Made by a program: the position numbers and the translations under genes. The notes under the pieces are model-generated. The model ran no database searches and had not been told where the DNA came from. It saw nothing but the letters and a program-made list of their open reading frames with translations. A stretch of 23,143 nucleotides of DNA from Treponema sp. GTDB lineage: Bacteria; Spirochaetota; Spirochaetia; Treponematales; Breznakiellaceae. The DNA lies in NCBI GenBank assembly GCA_031263265.1, contig JAISGE010000197.1, positions 1 through 23,143 of the forward strand. Direction: 5' to 3'. Shown piece after piece: positions 6,730 to 14,836 of the stretch; position 1 is the stretch's first letter, and the number at the start of each line of letters is the position of its first letter.

Positions 6730-8232
6730 ATGAGAACGGTGTGCGGTATAGACCTGGGAACCCAGAGTTGCAAGGTCCTGATATACGATTATGAAAAGAA
6801 AGCGGTTCTGGCCCGGGCGCAAGCACCGGTAGACCTGATTGCAGAAAATGACGGTACTCGGGAACAAGAAGCTGCATGGTATGAGGAAGCGCTGAAAACC
6901 TGTTTTTCCGCAATAGAAAAAAGCGCCCCAGGGCTTACTGCACGTATTGAGGCCATTGGAGTTTCCGGGCATCAACATAGTTTCGTACCTTTGGATGGGG
7001 AGGGAAAGCCCCTGTACCGAGTTAAGCTCTGGTGCGATACTTCCACCGCGGCTGAATGTGAGGAACTCACTACCCGGGCAGGGGGAGAGGCAGCCCTCAT
7101 CGCGGAGACCGGCCTTCCTATGCGGCCTGGATATACCGCACCCAAAGTGCAGTGGCTTAAAAACCACAAACCGGATCTGTTTGCCCGGTTGCGGCATATC
7201 CTGCTTCCTCATGACTATATCAATTTTCTGCTCACCGGCGCATACACTGCTGAATACGGGGACGCCTCAGGTACGGCGCTCTTTAATGTCCGAACCCGTA
7301 AGTGGTCTTCTTTTGCCTGCGATCTCATTGATCCGGCAATCCAGAGCTATCTTCCCCGGCTGCTTGAACCCAGGGAAGCTGCAGGAACCGTTTCTGAAGC
7401 CGCGGCCCGGGCCTTTGGGCTGCCGCAAGGAGCCATCGTGGCTGCAGGGGGCGGGGATAACATGATGGGCGCCATTGGAACCGGAGCAGTGAAAGATGGG
7501 TTCCTTACCATGAGCCTGGGAACCTCAGGAACCCTGTTCGGGTTTTCTCAAGTTCCGGTGATCGATCCTACTGGAAACCTCGCGGCCTTCTGTTCCTCCA
7601 CCGGGGGATGGCTGCCCCTCCTCTGTACCATGAACTGTACGGTAGCCAGCGAGGAATTCCGTTCCCTCTTTGGTCTTGAGGTCAAGGTGTTTGACGCCCA
7701 GGCAGCCAAGGCCCACATCGGAGCAGGGGGACTGGTGGTACTACCCTTCTTTAACGGGGAACGAACCCCGAATCTCCCCAATGGCCGGGCCAGCATCAAC
7801 GGGATCACCGCGGCGAACTTCAACCGGGAAAATATCGCCCGGGCAAGTCTTGAATCCGCGATCTTTGGGATGCGTATCGGCATGGAGGGCTTCAGTGCGT
7901 TGGGATTTAAGGCAAAGGAAATCCGGCTCATCGGTGGAGGGGCTAAAAGCCCGCTTTGGCAAAGCATCGCCGCCAATGTGCTGAACCTCCCGGTCCGGGT
8001 TCCTGCAGGGGATGAAGCTGCGGCTATGGGCGGAGCTATCCAAGCCCTTTGGACCTTAGAAAAAAAAGAAAAAGTAGAAAAGAATGTTTCTATCGAATCC
8101 TTGGTAGAAGAGCTGGTCATCTTGGACGGAGGGGCGAGGGTCAACCCTGATGCAGGCTCAGTGGCGGCGTATAACCAGGCGTATGCGGTATATTCCCGCT
8201 ATCTTGGGGCGTTGAGTCCCCTGTATATATAA
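6730..8232 (+). CDS. xylB: Xylulokinase
   Basis: A 500-residue sugar kinase of the FGGY family that phosphorylates D-xylulose with ATP, feeding the pentose phosphate pathway. The N-terminal phosphate loop GIDLGTQSCKV (6-16), the substrate segment SGHQHSFVPLD (79-89) and the catalytic aspartate D243 in GGGDNMMGAIG are visible. The C-terminal ATP-binding signature appears as IRLIGGGAKSPLWQ. A GGAGG SD (6719-6724 region) sits 6 nt before the ATG. It is followed after 17 bp by xylA, making a xylB-xylA operon with the kinase first. The 75-bp gap from thrC holds no clear promoter or terminator. Confidence 0.93.
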   Translation: MRTVCGIDLGTQSCKVLIYDYEKKAVLARAQAPVDLIAENDGTREQEAAWYEEALKTCFSAIEKSAPGLTARIEAIGVSGHQHSFVPLDGEGKPLYRVKLWCDTSTAAECEELTTRAGGEAALIAETGLPMRPGYTAPKVQWLKNHKPDLFARLRHILLPHDYINFLLTGAYTAEYGDASGTALFNVRTRKWSSFACDLIDPAIQSYLPRLLEPREAAGTVSEAAARAFGLPQGAIVAAGGGDNMMGAIGTGAVKDGFLTMSLGTSGTLFGFSQVPVIDPTGNLAAFCSSTGGWLPLLCTMNCTVASEEFRSLFGLEVKVFDAQAAKAHIGAGGLVVLPFFNGERTPNLPNGRASINGITAANFNRENIARASLESAIFGMRIGMEGFSALGFKAKEIRLIGGGAKSPLWQSIAANVLNLPVRVPAGDEAAAMGGAIQALWTLEKKEKVEKNVSIESLVEELVILDGGARVNPDAGSVAAYNQAYAVYSRYLGALSPLYI

Positions 8233-8249
8233 GTATTTGTGGAGGTTTT

Positions 8250-9593
8250 ATGGCTGATTATTTTGTGGGGAACAAAACCTATTTCCCTGGTATTGGCAGG
8301 ATTCACTATGAAGGGCCTAAAAGCGATAATCCTTTGGCCTTTAAGTATTATAATCCTGAGAAAGTGGTAGGCAAGAAAAAGATGAAGGAGCATCTCCGCT
8401 TTGCTATTGCTTACTGGCACAGTTTCTGCGCGGACGGGGCGGATCCCTTTGGAGCCCCAACCCATCCCCATCCCTGGATCACCGATGCAAAGAGCCCCCT
8501 TGAGGCTGCGGAACACAAGCTGGATGCGGCTTTTGAGTTCTTCACCAAGTTGGGTGCGGAATTTTATGCCTTCCATGATCGGGATATGGCTCCTGAAGGG
8601 GCAAGCCCTGGGGAAAGTGAGAAGAACTTGCAACTGCTCGTGGCAAAAGCCAAGGAACGGCAGCAGGCCACGGGGGTCAAGCTCCTCTGGGGTACAGCAA
8701 ACCTCTTCACCCACCCCCGGTTTATGAACGGTGCGGCCACCAACCCGGACTTTGCCGTGGTGAGCCTTGCAGCCGCCCAGGTTAAGGCAGCTATTGATGC
8801 CACCATTGAGCTTGGCGGACAGGGTTACACGTTCTGGGGAGGCCGGGAAGGGTACATGAGCCTGCTCAACACCGACTTAAAGAAAGAGAAGGAGCACTTG
8901 GCGCGGTTTCTGATTATGGCCCGGGATTATGCCCGGAAACAGGGCTTTACCGGAGCTTTTTACATTGAGCCTAAACCCATGGAGCCGACTAAACACCAGT
9001 ACGATTATGATGTGGAAACCGTGGCAGGCTTCCTCCGGGCAAACGGCCTGGATAAGGACTTCCGGGTCAATATCGAGGCAAACCATGCGGAGCTTGCAGG
9101 CCATGATTTTGTCCACGAGCTTGAAACTGCCGCGAGTCTGGGTATTTTTGGTTCGGTAGACGCCAATCGGGGGGAACCTCGAAACGGCTGGGATACAGAC
9201 CAGTTCCCTTCAAGTTACTACGAAACCGCGCTGGCTATGTATGCCATTCTCAAGGCAGGGGGTTTCACCACTGGGGGACTTAACTTTGACGCCAAGATCC
9301 GGCGGAATTCGGTAGATCCGGCGGATCTGTTTGAAGCCCACATCGGCGGTATGGACAGTTTTGCCGTGGGTCTTGAAGTTGCCCAGCGGATCATCGACGA
9401 CGGGAAACTAGGAACTTTTGTGAAAAACCGTTATGCCTCCTTTGATACCGGAGATGGCGCGCGGTTCGCCAAAGGGGAACTGGGTCTTGAAGAACTGGCC
9501 AGCCTGGGTTCGGTTTACGGGACCGCAGGGCTCACCAGCGGCAAACAGGAACGGCTCGAGAATATCTTGAACCAGTACCTTCTAGACCTGTAA
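8250..9593 (+). CDS. xylA: Xylose isomerase
   Basis: A 447-residue TIM-barrel, metal-dependent enzyme that interconverts D-xylose and D-xylulose, supplying the substrate for the kinase just upstream. The catalytic FHDRD (H109, D112), the metal ligand region IEPKPMEPTKHQYDYD (E240, K242) and NIEANHAELAGHDF are all intact, as is GGLNFDAKIRR. Length fits the longer class II isomerases. GGAGG lies 6 nt upstream of the ATG. No xylose transporter or XylR regulator gene is in the window, so uptake and control must be encoded elsewhere. Confidence 0.95.
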   Translation: MADYFVGNKTYFPGIGRIHYEGPKSDNPLAFKYYNPEKVVGKKKMKEHLRFAIAYWHSFCADGADPFGAPTHPHPWITDAKSPLEAAEHKLDAAFEFFTKLGAEFYAFHDRDMAPEGASPGESEKNLQLLVAKAKERQQATGVKLLWGTANLFTHPRFMNGAATNPDFAVVSLAAAQVKAAIDATIELGGQGYTFWGGREGYMSLLNTDLKKEKEHLARFLIMARDYARKQGFTGAFYIEPKPMEPTKHQYDYDVETVAGFLRANGLDKDFRVNIEANHAELAGHDFVHELETAASLGIFGSVDANRGEPRNGWDTDQFPSSYYETALAMYAILKAGGFTTGGLNFDAKIRRNSVDPADLFEAHIGGMDSFAVGLEVAQRIIDDGKLGTFVKNRYASFDTGDGARFAKGELGLEELASLGSVYGTAGLTSGKQERLENILNQYLLDL

Positions 9594-9598
9594 CCACG

Positions 9599-9652
9599 AG
9601 GATATGTAGAGGGACCGTTCGGATGCACAGAGAATGTCCCCCTGCATATCCT
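9599..9652 (+). terminator. Long stem-loop downstream of xylA
   Basis: A 17-nt left arm (9599-9615, AGGATATGTAGAGGGAC) pairs with 9636-9652 (GTCCCCCTGCATATCCT) with one mismatch and one G-U pair, around a 20-nt loop. It begins 5 nt after the xylA stop codon. There is no T run after it, so it is not a standard intrinsic terminator. It may protect the xylBA mRNA 3' end or work with a termination factor. Confidence 0.5.
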
Positions 9653-9748
9653 ATCTTGAGCACGGTGTTATTATAAAATTCGCTATAATGTTCGATAATA
9701 AATAGTAAACCGGTAGTAGAGAGGGGGAGCATTATACAACGTGGTCGT

Positions 9749-10882
9749 TTGGAGCCATCCTATGCAGGGTGGCTGCTTATCCTGGTCTTGACCAATATGA
9801 ATCTCGCGTGTGCCCCAGAGGTGTACCACACTGAAGGCGTGCAGATCGATCCCTATTATATCTGTGGTTCTCAGAACGACAAGGAAATCCTACACCAGCT
9901 TTTCGCCCTTTTGGACAAGGAAAGTGAAAACAGGGATACAGGGACAGATCAAACCCTAGAATCTCCTGATACCACGGCTTCTATGGATTATAGAGAACAG
10001 ACATTTGCGGTGATCCGGGAGATTGCTAAACAGTATGTCCGTTTACAGGAATACGGTAAACTCATCACGTTCCTTAGCTCCCGGACCAACCAGAATCCCC
10101 AGGATCCCTACAACGCCTATTATCTGCTCATGGTTGCCTATGGGTATATACAGCAGGAAGCCTACCAGGTGGCCGCGCTTTACTTCGATATGATTATCAA
10201 AAATTACCCTGATTTGCTGGTGGAGGGTCAATCTGTTCATTTGGCCTGTCTCAAGCAGTTAATTACCCTGGTAGATAACCCGGAACAAGAGGTTAGGTAT
10301 TACGAAGAACTTATCACCCGCTTTGCCGATTCCATTGATCTTGGGTTTGCCTACTTTATGTTAGCTCAGGCCCATGAACAAATCGGGGAATGGAATGAGG
10401 CTATTCAATCCTATACCCAGTATCTCCCCTATAGGGGTACCATCATCCCCGGGTTTCCCAATGCGGATCATCATGCCAAACAACTGGTGGACTTTAACAA
10501 GTCTCCTAAGGATTGGACCTTTGAGAATCTCAACAGCCTAGTCAATGCCGTCAAGTCCGCCCTGGCAGACGGAAACAGCGTCAGGCTGCGGCAGTACCAG
10601 GCTAAGGTTAATTTTTTTGCCCACTCCTGGGCACAAGAGGATACAGACGATGCTGGGGGGCTTGAATTCAACCTGGCCGACTTTATGCGGGGCAATCAGA
10701 TCCGCTATGCTGATGCCCTGGATACCAGTTCAAACGCTACTGAAGCATATTTACGCACCTCAGGGTGGGACCAAATTGTTTCTACTTGGTATTTTTATTT
10801 TAGAAAGATCTATTTCCCTTTGGATCCGGATATTCATGGTCGTTGGGAGTGGGCAGGAGTTTATTATGGAGAGAAATTCTAA
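9749..10882 (+). CDS. Probable TPR-repeat lipoprotein of unknown function
   Basis: A 377-residue protein with a hydrophobic N-terminus ending in NLAC (C21 from the TTG start), which suits a relaxed spirochaetal lipobox and lipid anchoring. Helix-turn-helix repeats in the middle, such as LGFAYFMLAQAHEQIGEWNEAIQSYTQYL and a preceding YYLLMVAYGYIQQEAYQVAALYFDMII segment, look like TPR units. The start is unsettled. TTG at 9749 has no SD at a good distance, whereas a strong GGGGGAG (9723-9729) lies just before ATT/ATA codons at 9731 and 9734 in the same frame, which would add a basic n-region (QRGR). It overlaps the next gene by 17 nt, indicating translational coupling with the lytic transglycosylase. 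Function is not recognised; an envelope role is inferred from the operon. Confidence 0.7.
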   Translation: MEPSYAGWLLILVLTNMNLACAPEVYHTEGVQIDPYYICGSQNDKEILHQLFALLDKESENRDTGTDQTLESPDTTASMDYREQTFAVIREIAKQYVRLQEYGKLITFLSSRTNQNPQDPYNAYYLLMVAYGYIQQEAYQVAALYFDMIIKNYPDLLVEGQSVHLACLKQLITLVDNPEQEVRYYEELITRFADSIDLGFAYFMLAQAHEQIGEWNEAIQSYTQYLPYRGTIIPGFPNADHHAKQLVDFNKSPKDWTFENLNSLVNAVKSALADGNSVRLRQYQAKVNFFAHSWAQEDTDDAGGLEFNLADFMRGNQIRYADALDTSSNATEAYLRTSGWDQIVSTWYFYFRKIYFPLDPDIHGRWEWAGVYYGEKF

Positions 10883-12434
10883 TGATTTATGTATACCTAT
10901 GCTGTTTCAAGTACCCTTATGGAGGTGGAGTATTCAATTCTTTAAGAAAAATACGAAAAAGAAGCTATTTTTGCTCCTGATGCTCAGTACCTTGATGTCC
11001 TGTGGTTCCTTGCAAGCTGAATCAATCCGGGACGAACCGGATTTTCGTATATTCCTGCCGGTTCCAGAACTTCCCGCAGAATTATTCTTGGAAATTCCCG
11101 AGGTAAATGCCGGGGCAACGCTGGAGAAACAGGGGGATATGCAGGAAGAGATTTCCCTCGCTATGGACCTGATCCCAGCATCAGATCAGCAAGCTCTGTT
11201 TAACGACTTGGTAGACCTCAACCAAGAATTCCGGCCCTTGCGGCAAGTCTTTTATGCTCCTGTATCAGCCCAGGTAAAATCAGAGCGGCCCCCAGCATGG
11301 CAGGGCCTTATACCAGGGCTTGAGCAGCCCCTGACCCAGCAATACATCAGCCGGTATTCCAGTCCCGAAGGTCTTGAATGGCTCAATGCCATCATGCGCC
11401 GGGGCAGTCCTTATCTGGTCTTTATCCGACGGGAGATCGAAGCTCGGAATCTGCCCTCAGAATTGATGTACCTCCCAGTGATTGAATCTGCGTACATTTC
11501 TTCTGCGGTAAGTAGAACCGGCGCCACAGGGCTGTGGCAGTTTATGAAGAACAGTATCGCCCCTTATAATATAAAGATAACCGAGTGGATGGATGAACGG
11601 ATGGATTTCTGGAAGTCTACTATGGGAGCCCTCAGCAAACTCGAAGAAAACTACCATCTGCTTGGGGATTGGGCATTAGCCCTGGCCGCGTACAACACCG
11701 GGCTTGGGAGCTTAACCCGGAGTATCAAGAAAACCGGCATCAATGACTATTGGGCACTCTCTGCAAGTAAAGAACTACCGCTGGAAACCATTCATTTTGT
11801 GCCTAAACTCTTGGCGATATCCTACATTATGTCCAACCCCCGCTGTTTCGGGGTTGAACCGGTATGGCCCCAGGATCCTGAATGGACCAGGGTCAAGGTG
11901 GGCCGAACCGTTGATCTCGGCTTATTGGCCCTAGCAGCCGCGGTTGACCACGATGAGCTCAAACGAGCTAATCGGGAACTTTTATTTAACGTTACCCCGC
12001 CGGATCCAGACTACCATCTCAAGGTACGGGCCGCGGATGTTGCAGCGATCTCCGCGGTATTAGAGCGGCGTGATTTTGCCCTCATCAAATATTATTTTCA
12101 TACTATTAAATCTGGAGATACCCTGTCTGCTCTGGCTCTGCAGTATGGCATATCCGTGGATCATATCCTCAATGCCAACCCAGGCACCCAGGCCAAGTAT
12201 TTGAAAATCGGTTCCCGGCTCTTGATCCCCGCGTTTAAGGACCTCCAAGGACCGATGGCCACCACCATTGGATTTGGACAATTTGAGGGAATGCATCTGG
12301 TGAAACCAGGAGAAACCCTTTGGTCCATTGCACGGTCTTACAATATCACGCCTGAGGCCTTGGCACAGGCGAACGGCATGGGATTAAGTGATATTCTTTA
12401 TGAAGGAAAACATCTGAAAACTCCGATAAGGTAA
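10866..12434 (+). CDS. MltD-like membrane-bound lytic transglycosylase with two LysM domains
   Basis: This 522-residue protein would cleave peptidoglycan glycan strands in the periplasm. A signal region KKKLFLLLMLSTLMSC ends at a lipobox cysteine (C46 from ATG 10866). The GH23 transglycosylase core spans about 165-330, with the catalytic glutamate E207 in MYLPVIESAY, then GATGLWQFM and the AYNTG motif (275-279). LysM domains lie at about 410-455 (IKSGDTLSALALQYG) and 477-520 (VKPGETLWSIARSYN). ATG 10866 has AGGAG 6 nt upstream and overlaps the previous gene, so I chose it, but it leaves an unusually long 30-residue n-region. An in-frame ATT at 10932, 6 nt after GGAGG, would give a normal-length lipoprotein leader. 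The frame stays open upstream to 10545 without support. The next gene begins 2 nt after its stop. Confidence 0.85.
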   Translation: MERNSNDLCIPMLFQVPLWRWSIQFFKKNTKKKLFLLLMLSTLMSCGSLQAESIRDEPDFRIFLPVPELPAELFLEIPEVNAGATLEKQGDMQEEISLAMDLIPASDQQALFNDLVDLNQEFRPLRQVFYAPVSAQVKSERPPAWQGLIPGLEQPLTQQYISRYSSPEGLEWLNAIMRRGSPYLVFIRREIEARNLPSELMYLPVIESAYISSAVSRTGATGLWQFMKNSIAPYNIKITEWMDERMDFWKSTMGALSKLEENYHLLGDWALALAAYNTGLGSLTRSIKKTGINDYWALSASKELPLETIHFVPKLLAISYIMSNPRCFGVEPVWPQDPEWTRVKVGRTVDLGLLALAAAVDHDELKRANRELLFNVTPPDPDYHLKVRAADVAAISAVLERRDFALIKYYFHTIKSGDTLSALALQYGISVDHILNANPGTQAKYLKIGSRLLIPAFKDLQGPMATTIGFGQFEGMHLVKPGETLWSIARSYNITPEALAQANGMGLSDILYEGKHLKTPIR

Positions 12435-12436
12435 GT

Positions 12437-13324
12437 ATGAAACCACGTATACTCTTCGGGTGCTTATTGCTGGTCTTAGCAGGGTCGGTTTTTGGGGAAA
12501 CCAAGGTTGCCATTAGCGGTTCTATTGAATGGGAACAGATGGAAATTAAGGCCATGGTAAAGGTGGATCTTGCTTCTGCGGGGATTCGCCTACCTACCGG
12601 CAGAGTTCAGGCAGAGGAAATTCTCCTCCATGAATACCCCTACCTCGTCCGGCCCTACCTCTTGTCTATACTGGTTGATTCTGCTCATACCCTGGAAGAT
12701 CTGTTAAACCAGGGGGAATTTTCTATAAGGAGTACGGATACTATCAGTGCATCCGCGCACAAGCTTGCCTCAGCATTCACCTTGGACTTTGCTTTTATAT
12801 CCGCCCAGTACATCCTGAGTCTGCAGAGACTGAGTAGGGAACTGATACGCCACAGCCGGCCTACGGATAGTATGCGGCTCCTCATTCCGGTTCCTGCGGT
12901 CCCTTATACGGGGATCCTTATTATTGCTGATGAGGAATTACCGGTCCATGGCAGGCATAGCACTGCCCTTATCCGTCCCTGTCTTTTCCCCAAGATCTGG
13001 GACACCGATATGAACCTCATATACGAACAGAGCATGGTGGATCTCCAATATGTGCAGCGTATCGTCCGGTATGTGTCCAGCAATCAGATATTTCGGCCTA
13101 ACCCTTCGGGGCTTGGGGAGGATCTGAACCGCTTGGTAGGTTCTAATCCCTTACGGATCATCGCCCAGGGCGTGTTCGGCATCTATCCTACGGATCCCAT
13201 CATAGACCGGGAAGACGCGCTCCAGATTCTCTCTATTGAGGAGAACCGCAGGCTCCTGCAGGAAGGCCGCGTAGCCATCGTCCTGAACCAGCAGGTCTTA
13301 CAGACATCCTTCTCCACGCCCTAA
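12437..13324 (+). CDS. Exported protein of unknown function
   Basis: A 295-residue protein with a clear signal peptide, MKPRILFGCLLLVLAGSVFGE, likely cut after VFG. I do not recognise the rest. It contains IEWEQMEIKAMVKVDLASAGIRLPTGR, a helical middle section, and a segment of beta-strand character (LIPVPAVPYTGILIIADEELPV). No transmembrane segment follows the signal peptide, so it is probably periplasmic. ATG 12437 lies 2 nt after the stop of the lytic transglycosylase gene, with AAGG upstream, so the three genes 9749-13324 form one operon. Context suggests cell-envelope work. A lineage-specific spirochaete family is possible. Confidence 0.75.
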   Translation: MKPRILFGCLLLVLAGSVFGETKVAISGSIEWEQMEIKAMVKVDLASAGIRLPTGRVQAEEILLHEYPYLVRPYLLSILVDSAHTLEDLLNQGEFSIRSTDTISASAHKLASAFTLDFAFISAQYILSLQRLSRELIRHSRPTDSMRLLIPVPAVPYTGILIIADEELPVHGRHSTALIRPCLFPKIWDTDMNLIYEQSMVDLQYVQRIVRYVSSNQIFRPNPSGLGEDLNRLVGSNPLRIIAQGVFGIYPTDPIIDREDALQILSIEENRRLLQEGRVAIVLNQQVLQTSFSTP

Positions 13325-13329
13325 ACCGG

Positions 13330-13366
13330 TGGGCGGAAATCTGCCCATCGAGAACCCGTTTTTCTC
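13330..13366 (+). terminator. Probable terminator after the envelope operon
   Basis: TGGGCGG (13330-13336), loop AAAT, CTGCCCA (13341-13347) forms a 7-bp hairpin with one G-U pair. A second small stem, GAGAA (13350-13354) with TTCTC (13362-13366), contains the run TTTTT (13359-13363). It lies between convergent genes, just after the stop at 13324. Confidence 0.45.
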
Positions 13367-13375
13367 TTGACCCTG

Positions 13376-13603
13376 CTATTTCTCGACTTCTTTTTGTACA
13401 GGACCTTCTTCTTTCTTTGCTTCGTTCATATCTTTAATATCCGCAATACCGATGAAAACCGAAATAAGCCCGATAAACGCGGCAATCACCGGCAAAGCTC
13501 CTTTGAGAAAAACCAGTACATCCATTCCCCACCCCAGACCAGCGGGTAAAACCGAAAATACTACCCCAAAGAGAATGATGATACCTAGAATAAACGCTTT
13601 CAT
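13376..13603 (-). CDS. Small membrane protein, two predicted helices
   Basis: A 75-residue protein with hydrophobic segments at about 2-20 (AFILGIIILFGVVFSVLPAG) and 29-50 (FLKGALPVIAAFIGLISVF), then an acidic/basic cytoplasmic-looking tail with NEAKKEEG. The ATG at 13603 is favoured because GGAGG lies 5 nt upstream; an in-frame TTG at 13615 is further out and lacks an SD. It stands alone between convergent and same-strand neighbours. A perfect 11-bp inverted repeat lies upstream at 13637-13660. No family recognised. Confidence 0.65.
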   Translation of the reverse strand: MKAFILGIIILFGVVFSVLPAGLGWGMDVLVFLKGALPVIAAFIGLISVFIGIADIKDMNEAKKEEGPVQKEVEK

Positions 13604-13636
13604 GGTGTCCTCCAACTATCCTCCACACGTAAGCCA

Positions 13637-13660
13637 GTTTCAAAACTTCAGTTTTGAAAC
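13637..13660. repeat. Perfect 11-bp inverted repeat
   Basis: GTTTCAAAACT (13637-13647), TC, AGTTTTGAAAC (13650-13660). It is a near-continuous palindrome in the 140-bp gap between the HAD hydrolase gene and the small membrane protein gene. It could be an operator or a copy of a dispersed intergenic palindrome. The rest of 13604-13742 shows no gene. Confidence 0.6.
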
Positions 13661-13742
13661 AGCCTCATACGTTATAAAGTATCCTTTTTTTTGAAGACTT
13701 ATTCAATACGGTACTGTACACGCGGCAAGACAAAACGCCCCC

Positions 13743-14555
13743 TTACTCAAGAGGCTGCTCATCTCCTATAATGGTATCAATAATCTTTATGACGCCAAAA
13801 TTATCATTTGAATCGGTGATAAAATTTGCATATTGTTTCATATCATCAGCAGCATTTGCTACAATATAACTGTACTTTACGGATCTGAGCATTTCTATAT
13901 CATTATAGGTATCCCCAAAAGCCATCATTTGTTCAGATTCCAAGCCAAGTTTTTTGCCAAGTAATCGTATGGCTTTTCCTTTATCTATTCCATAATTCAT
14001 AATATCAATCCAGACCGTATCTCCAACCGTAACAGAGAAATGATTACTGTATTGCGGTTTAAATAGTTTTTCATAATATGCGCTACTATCTTTATGGGGA
14101 AAATAAATGGTAAATTTATTCGCATCTACCGTAACCTTGTTAAGTTCTTCAACAAAAGCTATTTTTGAATAAAACGTTTTTAAATAAGTTTCATACATTT
14201 TATTTTTCTCAGATACAAAAGCACGCGGTAATCCGCAAAGAATGGGTATTCCCTCTGTTTTATTTTCTACAAACTCAATCATTGCGTGATAATCGACCGG
14301 TTTTAACAAGCTCTTAAATAGTACCTCACCCTTATAGCATATCACCCCGCCATTATCGCTAATAAAACTCATCTTATGTTTAACATTTGAAAAAATTGTT
14401 TCTAATGTATATAATGGCCGCCCGCTTGCAATAACAAAATCAATACCGATTTTATCTAATTGTAAAATATACGTATCAAGGTTTGGCGGTAATTCGCCTT
14501 TTTCTGTAAGCAAGGTATGATCCATATCTGATGCAATCAGTTTTATAGTATTCAT
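13743..14555 (-). CDS. HAD-superfamily phosphatase, Cof subfamily
   Basis: A 270-residue cytoplasmic hydrolase. Motif I is SDMDHTLL with nucleophile D10 and acid/base D12. Motif II is VIASGRP, and the final motif is MAFGDTYNDIEML with the metal-binding aspartates. The central cap segment (residues about 85-190) fits the C2B cap of Cof/YidA-like sugar-phosphate or flavin phosphatases, so the substrate cannot be given. The ATG at 14555 follows GGGGGAT at good spacing. Base composition is strikingly A+T-rich compared with pyrB and the envelope operon around it, with many AAA, TTT and ATA codons, which suggests separate ancestry. The gene is monocistronic. A possible promoter upstream is TTGATA, 15 bp, TATAGA on the minus strand. 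Confidence 0.85.
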   Translation of the reverse strand: MNTIKLIASDMDHTLLTEKGELPPNLDTYILQLDKIGIDFVIASGRPLYTLETIFSNVKHKMSFISDNGGVICYKGEVLFKSLLKPVDYHAMIEFVENKTEGIPILCGLPRAFVSEKNKMYETYLKTFYSKIAFVEELNKVTVDANKFTIYFPHKDSSAYYEKLFKPQYSNHFSVTVGDTVWIDIMNYGIDKGKAIRLLGKKLGLESEQMMAFGDTYNDIEMLRSVKYSYIVANAADDMKQYANFITDSNDNFGVIKIIDTIIGDEQPLE

Positions 14556-14735
14556 TACTATCCCCCTTTATTTTTCTATAGTATTATCAATATTTTATCA
14601 AGTGAGCCAGAGCCGAATTGGCCAACTTTTCACACTGGAGCATTACCAGTCCCCAGGGAGACTTGTTTGTTTAGGTCAAGTATGGTAGGCTTATGTAGAT
14701 TAAGCATGATATGAAAAACAGAGATTGGAAACATT
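14556..14735. other. Intergenic region upstream of pyrB leader
   Basis: No gene is seen in this 180-bp gap. It must hold the minus-strand HAD promoter and the plus-strand pyrB promoter. For the latter the best match is only TTGTTT (14667-14672), 18 bp, TTATGT (14691-14696), which is weak. A small repeat ACTGG (14634-14638) with CCAGT (14646-14650) is present. Confidence 0.3.
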
Positions 14736-14791
14736 ATGTTGGTATGTGTGGAGCAGTGCCTTCCTGTGTACTGGTTACCAGGAAAGGAAGC

Positions 14792-14836
14792 ATGTTTTAC
14801 CTTGTTTTTTATGATCTGTTGTATAGAGCCGCCTGA
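14792..14836 (+). CDS. Probable pyrB leader peptide (attenuator ORF)
   Basis: ATG 14792, with GGAAAGG 4 nt upstream, encodes MFYLVFYDLLYRAA and stops at TGA 14834-14836, exactly in the loop of the terminator hairpin. The codons are T-rich (TTT, TTT, GTT, CTT, TAT), so its transcription is UTP-demanding. A longer in-frame version could start at ATG 14744 (30 codons). An overlapping frame from ATG 14736 reads through the terminator to 14912 but lacks an SD. Confidence 0.5.
   Translation: MFYLVFYDLLYRAA

Noticed and set aside
7548..8144. 198-residue minus-strand frame within xylB
   Set aside because: It overlaps the conserved xylulokinase C-terminal half; composition is that of an antisense frame and no motif is visible.
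10545..10865. N-terminal extension of the MltD-like frame
   Set aside because: It overlaps the coding part of the upstream TPR lipoprotein in another frame, has no SD and no signal peptide; ATG 10866 or later is a better start.
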